A stretch of 57,801 bases of DNA from Betaproteobacteria bacterium (GCA_947476215.1 CANJQI010000007.1:1-57801), one strand, 5' to 3'; positions 19,523-29,290 are shown, numbered from the stretch's first letter. Program-made: numbers and translations. Notes: generated by a model not told the origin, from the letters alone.

Positions 19523-20335
19523 ATGCCACCAGACTACATTGTCGAAATAGACAGACTGCGCTTCGATTACCCGCGCCGCACATTGCTGAAGGACATCACG
19601 CTGTCGATTCCGCGCGGCAAGGTGGTGGGTATCATGGGTGCGAGCGGTTGCGGCAAGTCGACGCTGATGCGTCTGATCGGCGGACAGCTGGTGCCGTCCG
19701 GCGGCCACGTAAAAGTTGACGGCCATGTGGTTCATGAGTTGAGCCGTGACGATCTGTATGGATTGCGGCGCAGGATGGGCATGCAGTTCCAGCAGGGCGG
19801 GTTATTCACCGACCTGTCGGTGTTCGAAAACATCGCGTTTCAGATGCGCGAACATACCAGCCTTCCCGAGAGCATGATCCGCGATATGGTGCTGATGAAG
19901 CTCGCGGCAGTGGGGTTGCGCGGTGCCGCGCAACTGATGCCGAGGGAACTGTCGGGCGGCATGGCGCGGCGTGTCGGGCTCGCGCGCGCGATCGCACTCG
20001 ATCCTATGCTGATCATGTATGACGAGCCATTCGCCGGACTGGATCCGATCTCATGCACGGTGATCGGCAATCTGATACGTCGTCTGAACGACGCGCTGGG
20101 GGCGACTTCCATCGTGGTGTCTTACGATGCGGCTGAATCGATGCGCGTCATCGAATATCTGTACCTGATCTCCGACGGCGTGATTGCGGCGTCCGGTCCC
20201 ACCGAGGAAATGCGCGTATCGAAAGATCCGTTCGTGCGTCAGTTTCTTGACGGGGCTCACGATGGACCGGTGCCTTTTCATTATCCCCGTAATTCCTATC
20301 GTTCTGACCTGGGGCTTGAGTCCGTGGCGGGGTAA
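19523..20335 (+). CDS. MlaF-paralogous ABC ATPase with altered switch (H-loop) residue
   Basis: 270 residues from ATG 19523 (ATG 19505 is an alternative). It is clearly related to the MlaF at 13080: shared stretches include [15 protein letters not shown] and LSGGMARRV, and the same C-terminal PVRQF-like extension. Walker A GASGCGKST (39-47), signature LSGGM (143-147) and Walker B with Glu168 are intact, but the switch histidine is replaced by Tyr201 (VVSYDAAES against VVTHDVQEA). It lies alone after murA with no MlaE, D or C partner. It could pair with the mlaE product, act as a non-hydrolysing subunit, or be a decaying duplicate. Confidence 0.82.
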   Translation: MPPDYIVEIDRLRFDYPRRTLLKDITLSIPRGKVVGIMGASGCGKSTLMRLIGGQLVPSGGHVKVDGHVVHELSRDDLYGLRRRMGMQFQQGGLFTDLSVFENIAFQMREHTSLPESMIRDMVLMKLAAVGLRGAAQLMPRELSGGMARRVGLARAIALDPMLIMYDEPFAGLDPISCTVIGNLIRRLNDALGATSIVVSYDAAESMRVIEYLYLISDGVIAASGPTEEMRVSKDPFVRQFLDGAHDGPVPFHYPRNSYRSDLGLESVAG

Positions 20336-20642
20336 CAGAGGATTTCACCGCCAAGATTCTTCACAATACCCCCATGTGGGTTACGTCAAGGAAAAGCGAA
20401 AACGTTCAGCGCTTGATGTGAGGATCAACGAATCGGGCAACTTGGCTTCACCGCTAAACGCGGAGGACGCAGGGGGGGCTGAGGTGTGCAGGGGTAAGTC
20501 GATATATTGAGGTTCTCCTCTGCGCTACCCTGCGACCTCAGCGACCTCAGCGCCCTCAGCGTTGAGAGTTGGACTCTAATCGCGATGATTTTTTCCTGAT
20601 GTGGCAGCTGTAAGCTCGCTGCGGATTTGGTCTCTGCCTTCG
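20336..20642. other. Non-coding stretch upstream of hisG
   Basis: About 300 bases without a credible gene between the MlaF paralog and the hisG promoter. The left part, 20336-20448, shows nothing recognisable. The middle, 20449-20570, is the imperfect inverted-repeat element annotated separately. The remainder is leader sequence before hisG. Confidence 0.5.
20449..20570. repeat. GGAGGACGC / CCTCAGCG imperfect inverted-repeat element, copy 1
   Basis: The left arm begins ACCGCTAAACGCGGAGGACG and the right arm ends CAGCGCCCTCAGCGTTGAGA; the two are roughly reverse-complementary, and the right arm contains a triplicated CCTCAGCG-like unit. A related element lies at 46001-46120. The form is that of a dispersed mini-repeat that can fold into a long imperfect hairpin. 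No transposase is nearby. It sits between the MlaF paralog and hisG and could separate those transcripts. Confidence 0.65.
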
Positions 20643-20671
20643 TCGTTCGAATGCGCCCTTTACGGTAAAAT
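20643..20671 (+). promoter_or_regulatory. Candidate promoter for the his operon
   Basis: TAAAAT at 20666-20671 makes a good -10 element; the -35 hexamer 17 bases upstream (TCGTTC) is weak. It lies about 30 bases before the hisG GTG. The same GTTAAAAT/GGTAAAAT form precedes petA. No attenuator or leader peptide rich in His codons was found. Confidence 0.35.
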
Positions 20672-20701
20672 GTGCTTTTATATTCCGCGCTTTGGAAATT
20701 C

Positions 20702-21343
20702 GTGATCAGCATTGCTTTATCGAAGGGCCGCATTCTTGACGACACACTGCCGCTGATTAAAGCGGCGGGCATCGTGGCATCCGAACATCCCGATGATTCG
20801 CGCAAGCTGATTATCGGCACGTCGCGCGCCGACGTGCGCCTGATCATCGTGCGTGCGACGGATGTGCCGACCTATGTGCAATACGGTGCTGCCGATCTCG
20901 GGGTGGCCGGCGGCGATGTGCTTGCGGAGCACGGCGGTGAGGGCTTGTATCAGCCGCTGGACCTCGGCATCGCGCGGTGCCGCTTGATGGTGGCGGTGCG
21001 TGACGGCTTTGATTACGAACACGCGGTACGTCAGGGCGCGCGACTGCGCGTGGCGACCAAGTACCTGAACACGGCGCGTGAACACTTTGCCGCAAAGGGC
21101 GTGCATGTCGATCTGATCAAACTGTACGGCTCCATGGAACTGGCGCCGCTTACCGGACTGGCGGACGCCATCGTCGATCTGGTCAGCACTGGCAGCACGC
21201 TCAAAGCCAATCATCTGGTTGCGGTTGAGGAAATCACGCAGATCAGTGCGCGGCTGGTGGTCAACCAGGCGGCCTATAAATTGAAGCGTGCAGTCATCCA
21301 GTCGTTGCTTGAGGCCGTGGCGGGGGCGGTCAGAGGGGTATGA
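20702..21343 (+). CDS. hisG: ATP phosphoribosyltransferase, short form
   Basis: 213 residues from GTG 20702, chosen because SIALSKGRI is the family's N-terminus. It is the short HisG, which lacks the C-terminal regulatory ACT-like domain and needs HisZ as partner; hisZ is not in this window. The PRPP loop [17 protein letters not shown] is intact. It catalyses the first step of histidine synthesis, joining ATP and PRPP. Its stop overlaps hisD (ATGA). First gene of a nine-gene histidine operon. Confidence 0.94.
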   Translation: MISIALSKGRILDDTLPLIKAAGIVASEHPDDSRKLIIGTSRADVRLIIVRATDVPTYVQYGAADLGVAGGDVLAEHGGEGLYQPLDLGIARCRLMVAVRDGFDYEHAVRQGARLRVATKYLNTAREHFAAKGVHVDLIKLYGSMELAPLTGLADAIVDLVSTGSTLKANHLVAVEEITQISARLVVNQAAYKLKRAVIQSLLEAVAGAVRGV

Positions 21344-22635
21344 TCAGTATCAAACGGCTCAACACCGGCGCACGGAATTTTGAGTCTCGTCTGGCGACCC
21401 TGTTGGCATTTGAAGCGGCACAGAATCCTCGCGTGGATGCCGACGTCGCCAGGATACTTGCCGACATCAAGACTCATGGCGATGCGGCATTGCTGAAGTA
21501 CACGCGCAAGTTCGACTTCAATGCCGGCTCCATGGCTGGACTGAAAATCTCGCGCGATGACATGCGGCATGCGCTTGCCGGATTGCCCGCGGCGCAGCGC
21601 TCGGCCCTGAAACAGGCGGCGTCGCGGGTTCGGGCGTACCACGAAAAGCAGCGCGCCGGATCGTGGCACTACACCGACCAGGACGGCACGCGTCTGGGCC
21701 AGCAGGTAACCGCGCTCGACCGCGTCGGAATTTACGTGCCCGGCGGCAAGGCGGCTTATCCGTCGACGGTGCTGATGAACGCCGTGCCGGCAAGAGTCGC
21801 CGGTGTCGGCGAAATCGTGATGGTCGTTCCGACGCCGGGCGGACAACGAAATCCGCTGGTGCTGGCCGCGGCGGCGCTTGCCGGCGTCGACCGCGCATTT
21901 GCAATCGGCGGTGCGCAGGCGGTGGGCGCGCTCGCCTACGGCACGCGCACGGTGCCGCAAGTCGACAAAATCGTGGGCCCGGGCAATGCCTACGTGGCTG
22001 CCGCGAAGCGCCGCGTGTTCGGGGTGGTCGGCATCGACATGGTCGCGGGGCCGTCGGAGATACTGGTGGTGTGCGATGGCACCACGAATCCTGACTGGAT
22101 CGCGATGGACATGTTCTCGCAAGCCGAGCACGACCAGCTTGCGCAAGCCATATTGCTGAGCCCGGATGGGGCTTTTGTCGATCGCGTTGCCGCCAGCATC
22201 GCGCGCCAGCTTGCCGATATGCCGCGCCGCGCGGTGATCAAGGCAGCGCTTGAAAATCGCGGCGCGTTAATTCGGGTGAGCAATCTTGATGAAGCTTGCT
22301 CGCTCGTCAACCGCATCGCCCCGGAGCACCTTGAACTCGCGGTGGCCCGCCCGGCGCCGTTGCTGAAGAAGATACGCCACGCCGGCGCGATATTCCTGGG
22401 CCGATACACCTCGGAAGCGCTCGGCGATTACTGCGCCGGCCCCAACCACGTGCTTCCGACTTCGCGCACCGCCCGTTTTTCTTCGCCACTGGGCGTTTAC
22501 GATTTTCAGAAGCGCTCAAGCGTGATTCAGGTTTCCCGGCAGGGCGCGCGCAAGCTGGGCGCGATCGCTGCCGAACTGGCGCGCGGCGAGGGCCTGTTTG
22601 CGCATGCCAAATCGGCCGAGTACCGGATGAAGTGA
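21340..22635 (+). CDS. hisD: Histidinol dehydrogenase
   Basis: 431 residues, full length. The enzyme oxidises L-histidinol to L-histidine in two NAD-dependent steps. [23 protein letters not shown] and [10 protein letters not shown] are the family signatures; the zinc and catalytic residues fall in [10 protein letters not shown] (Glu-His) and the later APEHLE segment. ATG overlaps the hisG stop, and hisC follows 4 bases after its own stop. Confidence 0.96.
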   Translation: MISIKRLNTGARNFESRLATLLAFEAAQNPRVDADVARILADIKTHGDAALLKYTRKFDFNAGSMAGLKISRDDMRHALAGLPAAQRSALKQAASRVRAYHEKQRAGSWHYTDQDGTRLGQQVTALDRVGIYVPGGKAAYPSTVLMNAVPARVAGVGEIVMVVPTPGGQRNPLVLAAAALAGVDRAFAIGGAQAVGALAYGTRTVPQVDKIVGPGNAYVAAAKRRVFGVVGIDMVAGPSEILVVCDGTTNPDWIAMDMFSQAEHDQLAQAILLSPDGAFVDRVAASIARQLADMPRRAVIKAALENRGALIRVSNLDEACSLVNRIAPEHLELAVARPAPLLKKIRHAGAIFLGRYTSEALGDYCAGPNHVLPTSRTARFSSPLGVYDFQKRSSVIQVSRQGARKLGAIAAELARGEGLFAHAKSAEYRMK

Positions 22636-22639
22636 AACC

Positions 22640-23716
22640 ATGAGCCGCTATTGGAGCAAGGTCGTGCATGGCCTTACGCCCTACGTTCCGGGCGAGCAGC
22701 CTAAGTTGCCCAACCTGGTAAAACTCAATACCAACGAAAGTCCGTATGGCCCGAGCCGCAAGGTGCTCGAAGCGCTGCGCGCCGAAGTTGGCGACACATT
22801 GCGCCTGTATCCTGATCCGCGCAGCGACAAATTGCGCGCGGCCATTGCCCGGCGGCACGACGTGACCCCGCAACAGGTGTTTGTTGGCAACGGCTCGGAT
22901 GAGGTGCTTGCGCATGTATTTCTGGCGCTGCTGAAACACGACGCACCGGTGCTGTTTCCCGACATTACTTACAGTTTCTACCCAGTTTATTGCGGACTCT
23001 ACGGCATCGCGCACGAACCGGTGCCACTGGACGCGGACTTTCAAATCGATACCGCGGATTACCTGCGTCCGAACGGCGGCATCATATTTCCCAACCCCAA
23101 CGCACCTACCGGGCAGTTCGTGCCGCTGCCGGCTATCGAACGTTTGCTCAAGGCGAATACCGCGTCGGTGGTGGTGGTAGACGAAGCCTACGTCGATTTT
23201 GGCGGCGAGTCTTGCGTGCCGCTGGTGCGCCAGCACGCGCAACTGCTGGTGACGCATACGCTGTCCAAATCGTATTCTCTGGCGGGATTGCGCGTCGGTT
23301 ATGCAATCGGGCACCCGGATCTGATCGAGGCGCTCAACCGCGTGAAAGACAGTTTCAACTCGTATCCGCTGGACCGTTTTGCGCAGGCCGGCGCCACAGC
23401 CGCCATGGAAGACGTAGCCTATTATTCGGCTATGTGCCAGAAGGTTATTGCCACCAGGCACACACTGGTTACGGGCATGCAGGATCTGGGTTTCGAGGTG
23501 CTGCCGTCCGCCGCGAATTTCATATTCGCGCGTTTTCCGGGACGCGACGGCGCGGATATCGCGGCCAAATTGCGTGAACGCAGCATTATCGTGCGGCACT
23601 TCGCGCATCCGCCGCGGATCGCGCCGTTTGTGCGCATCTCGATCGGCACGGACGAACAATGCGCGGGATTGGCCGATGCCCTGCGCGAAATCGTTTATAC
23701 TAATCGAAACAAATAG
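22640..23716 (+). CDS. hisC: Histidinol-phosphate aminotransferase
   Basis: 358 residues, a fold-type I PLP aminotransferase. Motifs include [11 protein letters not shown] near the N-terminus, [20 protein letters not shown], and the PLP-binding lysine in [16 protein letters not shown]. It converts imidazole acetol phosphate and glutamate to histidinol phosphate. ATG at 22640 follows hisD by 4 bases. Length and motifs are all normal. Confidence 0.95.
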   Translation: MSRYWSKVVHGLTPYVPGEQPKLPNLVKLNTNESPYGPSRKVLEALRAEVGDTLRLYPDPRSDKLRAAIARRHDVTPQQVFVGNGSDEVLAHVFLALLKHDAPVLFPDITYSFYPVYCGLYGIAHEPVPLDADFQIDTADYLRPNGGIIFPNPNAPTGQFVPLPAIERLLKANTASVVVVDEAYVDFGGESCVPLVRQHAQLLVTHTLSKSYSLAGLRVGYAIGHPDLIEALNRVKDSFNSYPLDRFAQAGATAAMEDVAYYSAMCQKVIATRHTLVTGMQDLGFEVLPSAANFIFARFPGRDGADIAAKLRERSIIVRHFAHPPRIAPFVRISIGTDEQCAGLADALREIVYTNRNK

Positions 23717-23738
23717 TTATTGAGAATTGGTCGCCCCC

Positions 23739-24326
23739 ATGGCACGGCAAGCGCAAGTCACCCGCAACACCAATGAAACGCAAATCAGCGTTACGCTCAA
23801 TCTCGATGGTGCGGGCCGTGGCAGCTTCGCGACCGGGGTACCGTTCCTCGATCACATGCTGGACCAGGTTGCGCGCCATGGCGTGTTCGATATCGATGTC
23901 GCGGCGCATGGCGATTTGCACATAGACGCGCATCACACGGTTGAAGATATCGGTATCACCCTGGGCCAGGCATTTGCGCAGGCGCTCGGCGACAAGAAGG
24001 GCATACGTCGGTACGGGCACGCCTATGTGCCGTTGGACGAGGCGCTGTCGCGTGTCGTCATAGACCTGTCCGGTCGTCCCGGGCTAGATTTCAAAATAGC
24101 TTTCGTGCGCGCGCGCATAGGCGAATTTGATGTCGATCTGGTGCACGAATTTTTTCAGGGATTTATCAATCACGCCCAGGTCACCCTGCACATCGACAAC
24201 CTCAAGGGCGACAACGCCCATCATCAGGCCGAAACGGCCTTCAAGGCATTCGGGCGCGCACTGCGCATGGCGGTCGAAATCGATTCGCGCACCGCGGGCG
24301 TGCCGTCGACCAAGGGGACTTTGTGA
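23739..24326 (+). CDS. hisB: Imidazoleglycerol-phosphate dehydratase
   Basis: 195 residues from ATG 23739; an in-frame TTG lies 12 bases earlier. It is the monofunctional dehydratase, without the fused phosphatase of enteric HisB. Two manganese-binding HHxxE-type motifs are present: [10 protein letters not shown] and [10 protein letters not shown]. The enzyme dehydrates imidazole glycerol phosphate to imidazole acetol phosphate. The histidinol-phosphate phosphatase needed for the pathway must be encoded elsewhere. Confidence 0.95.
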   Translation: MARQAQVTRNTNETQISVTLNLDGAGRGSFATGVPFLDHMLDQVARHGVFDIDVAAHGDLHIDAHHTVEDIGITLGQAFAQALGDKKGIRRYGHAYVPLDEALSRVVIDLSGRPGLDFKIAFVRARIGEFDVDLVHEFFQGFINHAQVTLHIDNLKGDNAHHQAETAFKAFGRALRMAVEIDSRTAGVPSTKGTL

Positions 24327-24379
24327 GTGTGCGGCACGCTGCTTCGTGCACGAGTTGACTGCCACCCACGGACAACAAT

Positions 24380-25063
24380 ATGAGTGACATCGCCGTCATA
24401 GACTACGGCATGGGAAATTTGCGTTCGGTTTCGAAGGCCATCGAATACGTCGCGCCGCATGCCAGGGTGGTGGTCACGAGCGACCCTGCCGAGGTTGCGA
24501 GCGCCGGACGCGTGGTGTTTCCCGGTCAGGGTGCGATGCCCGATTGCATGCGTGAACTGGACGCGCGCGGCTTGCGCGGCGCGGTACTTGACGCCGCATA
24601 CAGCAAACCGTTCCTCGGCATATGCATAGGCCTGCAAATGCTGTTTGACCGCAGCGAGGAAGGGGATGTGGCCGGGTTGGGCGTGTTGCCCGGGCACGTG
24701 CGGCGTTTTCGCGCGGCCGATATGACAGGGTCCGACGGCGCACGGCTGAAGGTGCCGCACATGGGCTGGAATCGTGTGCGGCAGGCGGCTGGGCATGAGT
24801 TATGGAACGATATTGTCGACGGCAGCCGTTTTTACTTTGTGCACAGCTATTTTGTCGAAACAGCGCAAGCGGACCTGAACGCCGGCAGCAGCGACTATCC
24901 CCGGCCGTTTACCTGCGCCATTGCGCAGGACAATATTTTTGCGGTGCAATTCCACCCAGAAAAAAGCGATAAAATGGGGCTGCAGTTGCTCGCGAATTTC
25001 ATCCGCTGGCGGCCGCGGGCTATCATGGCGCGCCCGTTGCGGACTGCCGTCGCGGGTGGCTGA
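24380..25063 (+). CDS. hisH: Imidazole glycerol phosphate synthase glutaminase subunit
   Basis: 227 residues, a class I glutamine amidotransferase. The nucleophile Cys is in FLGICIGLQMLF and the His/Glu pair is in AVQFHPEKS. It supplies ammonia to HisF for the fifth step of histidine synthesis. ATG at 24380. The last 15 or so residues after LLANFIRW extend beyond the usual family end and are Arg/Ala-rich, probably a short run-on tail. Confidence 0.94.
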   Translation: MSDIAVIDYGMGNLRSVSKAIEYVAPHARVVVTSDPAEVASAGRVVFPGQGAMPDCMRELDARGLRGAVLDAAYSKPFLGICIGLQMLFDRSEEGDVAGLGVLPGHVRRFRAADMTGSDGARLKVPHMGWNRVRQAAGHELWNDIVDGSRFYFVHSYFVETAQADLNAGSSDYPRPFTCAIAQDNIFAVQFHPEKSDKMGLQLLANFIRWRPRAIMARPLRTAVAGG

Positions 25064-25207
25064 AATGCGACGCCATGGGGCGTGTAGTATGATAAATTGA
25101 TACTGTGCTTAATGTGTTCCGCGAATTTTACGTATTTCCCCCTCATCGCCTCCTCAAACAGTCTGACGGCGTTAATTTCATTTATATGATAGTGCATATC
25201 TCGTAAC

Positions 25208-25948
25208 ATGCTGATCATTCCCGCGATTGATCTTAAAGAGGGCAAGTGCGTGCGCCTGAAACAGGGCGTGATGGAAGATGCGACTGTTTTCTCGGAGGAC
25301 CCGGGTGGCATGGCCGCGCACTGGGCTCGTCAGGGCGCGCGACGCCTGCATGTTGTGGATCTGAACGGCGCCGCCGCCGGCAAACCGAAAAACGAGAGCG
25401 CTATCAAGGCCATCGTGGCGGCCGCGGGGGGCATGCCGATACAACTGGGCGGGGGTATACGCGATCTGGACACGATAGAGCGCTACATCGACAGCGGTAT
25501 CCGGTATGTAATCATCGGTACCGCGGCAGTCAAGACGCCGGGTTTTCTCCGCGACGCGTGCACGGCATTCACCGGACATGTGATGGTTGCACTGGACGCC
25601 AAGGACGGCAAGGTGGCCGTGGATGGCTGGTCAAAAATGACCGGTCACGATGTGCTCGATCTTGCCAAGAAGTTCGAAGACTACGGTACCGAAGCGATTA
25701 TCTACACCGACATCGGGCGCGACGGCATGCTGAGTGGCGTCAACATCGCCGCGACGGTTGAACTCGCGCGCCAGCTGTCGGTGCCGGTCATCGCCAGTGG
25801 CGGTATTACTAACCTCGACGACGTCACCGCGTTGTGCAATGTCGAATCCGAGGGCATCGTCGGCGCGATTACAGGGCGCGCGGTGTATCAAGGCACGCTG
25901 GATTTTGCCGCAGCGCAGAAGCTGGCGGACAAGCTGTCGAAAAAGTAG
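25208..25948 (+). CDS. hisA: ProFAR isomerase HisA
   Basis: 246 residues, a (beta/alpha)8 barrel with the catalytic Asp pair in [14 protein letters not shown] and in [11 protein letters not shown], and phosphate-binding glycines in GGGIRD and IASGGI. It isomerises the aminoaldose ProFAR to the aminoketose PRFAR. ATG at 25208 follows a 144-base gap after hisH with a pyrimidine-rich tract; a Shine-Dalgarno is not obvious. Confidence 0.95.
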   Translation: MLIIPAIDLKEGKCVRLKQGVMEDATVFSEDPGGMAAHWARQGARRLHVVDLNGAAAGKPKNESAIKAIVAAAGGMPIQLGGGIRDLDTIERYIDSGIRYVIIGTAAVKTPGFLRDACTAFTGHVMVALDAKDGKVAVDGWSKMTGHDVLDLAKKFEDYGTEAIIYTDIGRDGMLSGVNIAATVELARQLSVPVIASGGITNLDDVTALCNVESEGIVGAITGRAVYQGTLDFAAAQKLADKLSKK

Positions 25949-26036
25949 GATCGACGATTGAGTATTGAGGATTGAGTACGCGCCCACGAGCGATCTACTC
26001 ACTCCTTCCTCTTCACTCCTTCCTCTTTCCTCCGAA
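25949..26036. repeat. Pyrimidine-rich low-complexity leader before hisF
   Basis: After the hisA stop come GATTGAGTATTGAGGATTGAG and then repeated ACTCCTTCCTCTTCACTCC units running almost to the hisF ATG. There is no Shine-Dalgarno. Similar tracts precede tatB, sspA and the ABC ATPase at 16327, and a purine-rich (opposite-strand) form precedes hisI. Confidence 0.55.
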
Positions 26037-26804
26037 ATGCTAGCCACCCGCATCATTCCATGCCTGGACGTAAACGCCGGCCGCGTCGTCAAAGGTGTGA
26101 ATTTTGTCGGTCTGCGCGACGCGGGCGACCCCGTGGCGATTGCCGCTCGATATAACGAGCAGGGCGCCGATGAACTGACGTTTCTCGACATTACCGCGAG
26201 CAGCGATGGTCGGGATCTGATACTCCCCATCATCGAAGCGGTGGCAACGCAGGTGTTTATTCCGTTGACGGTCGGCGGCGGCGTGCGCAAGGTGGAGGAC
26301 GTGCGGCGTCTGCTGAATGCCGGCGCCGACAAAGTCAGCATCAATACCTCCGCGGTTCAGAATCCGCAACTGGTCGTGGACGCGACCCGTCATTACGGTT
26401 CGCAGTGCATCGTGATCGCGATCGATGTCAAGCGCGTGGCCGGATCCACGCCCACGCGCTGGGAGGTGTATACCCACGGCGGGCGCAACGCGACCGGAAT
26501 CGATGCGCTGGAGTGGGGGCGCCGAATGCAGCAGGCCGGCGCCGGGGAGATATTGCTGACCAGCATGGATCGTGACGGCACGCGCCAGGGTTTTGATATC
26601 GAATTGACCCGTGCTTTTTCCGATGCGCTTGAGATTCCAGTCATCGCCAGCGGTGGCGTAGGCACTTTGGATCACCTCGTGGATGGCGTGCTGCGCGGGC
26701 ACGCCGACGCGGTGTTGGCGGCGAGCATATTCCACTACGGCGAACATACGGTGCAGGACGCCAAGCGGCTGATGGTCGAGCGTGGAATTGAGGTCAGGCA
26801 GTAA
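26037..26804 (+). CDS. hisF: Imidazole glycerol phosphate synthase cyclase subunit
   Basis: 255 residues from ATG 26037, where the family opening [20 protein letters not shown] begins; the open frame runs on upstream through the low-complexity leader. Catalytic Asp residues are in CLDVNAG and [11 protein letters not shown]; phosphate loops are GGGVR and ASGGVG. Together with HisH it makes imidazole glycerol phosphate and AICAR from PRFAR. No visible Shine-Dalgarno. Confidence 0.95.
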   Translation: MLATRIIPCLDVNAGRVVKGVNFVGLRDAGDPVAIAARYNEQGADELTFLDITASSDGRDLILPIIEAVATQVFIPLTVGGGVRKVEDVRRLLNAGADKVSINTSAVQNPQLVVDATRHYGSQCIVIAIDVKRVAGSTPTRWEVYTHGGRNATGIDALEWGRRMQQAGAGEILLTSMDRDGTRQGFDIELTRAFSDALEIPVIASGGVGTLDHLVDGVLRGHADAVLAASIFHYGEHTVQDAKRLMVERGIEVRQ

Positions 26805-26884
26805 GAAGCGAGGAGTTATGAGTGAAGAGTGAGGAGTAAAATTGCAATTGGCAGGTTATTTTGCCTGCCGCTTACGGATTTGAC

Positions 26885-27274
26885 ATGACGGATAGTTGGC
26901 TTAACAAGGTAAATTGGGCGCAGGATGGCCTGGTGCCTGCTGTCACGCAGGATGCGGCGGGCGGTCGCGTGCTGACGCTGGCATGGATGAACCGCGAGGC
27001 GCTGAAGCGCACAGTGCAGACGGGTGAAGCGCATTACTGGTCGCGTTCGCGGAAGAAGATCTGGCACAAGGGGGAGGAATCCGGACATGTGCAGAAGGTT
27101 CGCAGCATACGACTCGACTGCGACGAAGACGTCATACTCCTGGAGGTGGAACAAACCGGCGGTATCGCGTGTCATACCGGCAGGCATAGCTGTTTTTTCC
27201 AGAAGCTTGTGGATGGCAAATGGGTGGAAACCGAACCCGTGCTGAAGGATCCCAAGGAGATTTACAAGAAATGA
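26885..27274 (+). CDS. hisI: Phosphoribosyl-AMP cyclohydrolase
   Basis: 129 residues from ATG 26885. [17 protein letters not shown] and the [27 protein letters not shown] stretch carry the zinc-binding cysteines and magnesium-binding Asp cluster of HisI. It opens the purine ring of phosphoribosyl-AMP. Separate hisI and hisE genes, as here, differ from the fused enteric HisIE. Its stop overlaps the hisE ATG (ATGA). Confidence 0.94.
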   Translation: MTDSWLNKVNWAQDGLVPAVTQDAAGGRVLTLAWMNREALKRTVQTGEAHYWSRSRKKIWHKGEESGHVQKVRSIRLDCDEDVILLEVEQTGGIACHTGRHSCFFQKLVDGKWVETEPVLKDPKEIYKK

Positions 27275-27591
27275 CCGACACGGAATTTCTCGAGCGCCTA
27301 TCGGAGACCATCGCGTCACGCCGGCACGCTGATCCCGCGGGTTCCTATGTTGCCGGTCTGTTCGCCAAGGGGCACGATACGATACTCAAGAAAGTGGCCG
27401 AAGAGTCGGCCGAAACCCTGATGGCGGCGAAGGACGGTGTCAAACTTCATTTGACGCGCGAAGTCGCCGATTTGTGGTTTCACAGTCTGGTGCTGCTGGC
27501 GTGGCATGGGCTTTCCAGCAATGATGTGCTGGCCGAACTACAGCGTCGCGAAGGCGTTTCCGGAATCGCCGAAAAGGCGTCGCGCAAGTAG
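27271..27591 (+). CDS. hisE: Phosphoribosyl-ATP pyrophosphatase
   Basis: 106 residues from ATG 27271, which overlaps the hisI stop. The MazG-like helical fold shows the metal-binding [14 protein letters not shown] and [14 protein letters not shown] motifs. It removes pyrophosphate from phosphoribosyl-ATP, the second step of the pathway. It ends the histidine operon. A HIT-family gene often found here in related genomes is missing; tatA follows directly. Confidence 0.94.
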   Translation: MTDTEFLERLSETIASRRHADPAGSYVAGLFAKGHDTILKKVAEESAETLMAAKDGVKLHLTREVADLWFHSLVLLAWHGLSSNDVLAELQRREGVSGIAEKASRK

Positions 27592-27661
27592 TCGTCACAA
27601 AACCATGGCCGGAGTAGTCCAAATCGATTGCGCGGAGTTACGCGCTCAACAGGAGTGACAA

Positions 27662-27892
27662 ATGGGATCCTTTAGTATCTGGCACTGGCTTATCGTGCTG
27701 TTGGTGGTGGTGCTGATTTTTGGGACCAAGAAACTGACCAATATCGGCAAGGACCTGGGGGGCGCGGTAAAAGGGTTCAAGGAAGGTGTGAAATCCGCGC
27801 AGGACGGTGACCCCGGAAAAACCGAAGTTCCCGCCAGCGTAGGGCAGATCATAGAGGGCGAAGCGCGCAAGGAAACGCACTCGAAAACGTAA
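27662..27892 (+). CDS. tatA: Twin-arginine translocase subunit TatA
   Basis: 76 residues. One N-terminal membrane helix ([16 protein letters not shown]), the invariant FGTKKL hinge and an amphipathic helix [14 protein letters not shown], then a charged tail. TatA oligomers form the pore for folded proteins such as the Rieske protein encoded downstream. AGGAGTGACAA gives a good Shine-Dalgarno before the ATG. Linkage of his and tat genes is common in proteobacteria. Confidence 0.95.
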   Translation: MGSFSIWHWLIVLLVVVLIFGTKKLTNIGKDLGGAVKGFKEGVKSAQDGDPGKTEVPASVGQIIEGEARKETHSKT

Positions 27893-27971
27893 GGCCGGTG
27901 TCGCGAATTGGCGTGATGCATCGGTCGCGCCGCTCTTCACTCCTCCCCCTTTACTGTTCACACTTCAACTC

Positions 27972-28400
27972 ATGTTTGACATTGGATTTTCCGAGCTTGT
28001 CGTCATCGCGGTGGTTGCATTGATAGTCATCGGTCCCGAACGATTGCCCAAGGTTGCGCGCACCGTGGGTCACCTGCTCGGCCGCATGCAGCGTTACGTG
28101 AACGACGTCAAAGCGGATATTTCGCGCGAGATGGAATTCGAGGAGTTGCGCAAGCTTCAGGCGAGCATGCAGGACGCCGCGCGATCCATAGAACAATCGG
28201 TCAATACGGAAGTTGGCACTGCAAAGGACGCGCTGAACGACATCACCACCTCGGCTAATCAGGTCGTGTCGGAGCCGGCCGGTGTCACGCAGACCGCGCC
28301 GTTCGTGGCGGCCTCCGAGACGCCGGCATCAGCTGCGGCCCCGGTTGCGCAACTCGAGTTAGGTCTCGAGACGACCAGCGCCCCGACGCAAAAACCGTGA
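27972..28400 (+). CDS. tatB: Twin-arginine translocase subunit TatB
   Basis: 142 residues. The N-terminus MFDIGFSELVVIAVVALIV with IGPERLPKVAR is the TatB signature (Glu in the helix, GPERLP hinge). An amphipathic and then coiled-coil region follows, ending in an Ala/Pro/Thr-rich tail. TatB forms the substrate receptor with TatC. ATG at 27972 is preceded by a pyrimidine-rich tract (27928-27971) without a Shine-Dalgarno. Confidence 0.94.
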   Translation: MFDIGFSELVVIAVVALIVIGPERLPKVARTVGHLLGRMQRYVNDVKADISREMEFEELRKLQASMQDAARSIEQSVNTEVGTAKDALNDITTSANQVVSEPAGVTQTAPFVAASETPASAAAPVAQLELGLETTSAPTQKP

Positions 28401-28422
28401 CCGATGAGACGCGCCGGTCGCG

Positions 28423-29166
28423 ATGAACACACAGGATACATTCGTCTCTCATCTGATCGAGCTGCGCAACCGGTTGTTGCGTGCGATCGGTGCGGTGTTT
28501 GTCGTGTTTGTGTGCCTGTTTCCCTGGGCCAGGGATTTGTATTCCCTGCTGGCGCAACCACTGCTCGCGGTGTTGCCGCAAGGCGGCCAGATGATAGCGA
28601 CCGACGTGGTCGGCGTTTTTCTTGTTCCGCTCAAGGTGGTCGGCCTGGTCGCTTTTGTTATTGCATTGCCGTACGTGCTTTTTCAGGTCTGGGCATTCGT
28701 GGCGCCCGGGCTCTATGTGCACGAAAAGCGCCTGGTATTGCCTTTGATCGTAACCAGCTCGTTGTTGTTCGTCGTGGGCATGGCGTTTGCCTATTTCCTG
28801 GTGTTCCCGGTGGTCTTCAAATTCATGGCGGACATCGCGCCGCTGGGCGTGGCGTGGATGACCGACATCGAGAAATACTTCAGCTTTGTACTCACCATGT
28901 TCGTTGCATTCGGCGTTACGTTTGAAGTTCCCGTTGCGGTCGTGGTATTGGTGAAAATGGGCGTGGTCGGCATAGCCAAGCTCAAGGAAATACGACCTTA
29001 TGTCATCGTCGGCGCGTTTGTGGTCGGCGCGGTCTTCACACCACCTGACATAGTGTCGCAGTTCATGCTGGCCGTGCCGCTGTGCCTGCTATACGAGGTC
29101 GGAATCCTTGCGGCGGGTTTTCTGAAGAAACCGGCGGTGTCGCATACCGACTCGGGGAAGTCGTGA
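28423..29166 (+). CDS. tatC: Sec-independent protein translocase TatC
   Basis: 247 residues, six membrane segments (about 22-42, 75-97, 110-135, 155-180, 193-210, 213-232). The N-terminal SHLIELRNRLLRA motif binds the twin-arginine signal, and FQVWAFVAPGLY with the FGVTFEVPV segment are conserved family features. ATG at 28423 follows tatB by 22 bases. A hairpin-rich repeat follows the stop. Confidence 0.95.
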   Translation: MNTQDTFVSHLIELRNRLLRAIGAVFVVFVCLFPWARDLYSLLAQPLLAVLPQGGQMIATDVVGVFLVPLKVVGLVAFVIALPYVLFQVWAFVAPGLYVHEKRLVLPLIVTSSLLFVVGMAFAYFLVFPVVFKFMADIAPLGVAWMTDIEKYFSFVLTMFVAFGVTFEVPVAVVVLVKMGVVGIAKLKEIRPYVIVGAFVVGAVFTPPDIVSQFMLAVPLCLLYEVGILAAGFLKKPAVSHTDSGKS

Positions 29167-29189
29167 CACGCTGGATTCGGGACAGAACC

Positions 29190-29290
29190 GTAGGATGGGT
29201 TGAGGAACGAAACCCATCTTGGCCGGCTTGATATGCTGCCGGGCGTTGCGGTGTCGTTGATGGGTGTCGCTACGCTCGACCCATCTACAT
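29190..29290. repeat. GATGGGTT...AACCCATC hairpin repeat between tatC and the protease
   Basis: GTAGGATGGGTTGAGGAACG leads into AAACCCATC: arms GATGGGTT at 29194-29201 and AACCCATC at 29211-29218 form a perfect 8-bp stem. A second, similar hairpin has arms GATGGGT at 29259-29265 and ACCCATC at 29279-29285. The same GTAGGATGGGTT motif is a dispersed repeat in many beta- and gammaproteobacteria. It lies between convergent genes and could end transcription from both sides. Confidence 0.75.
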
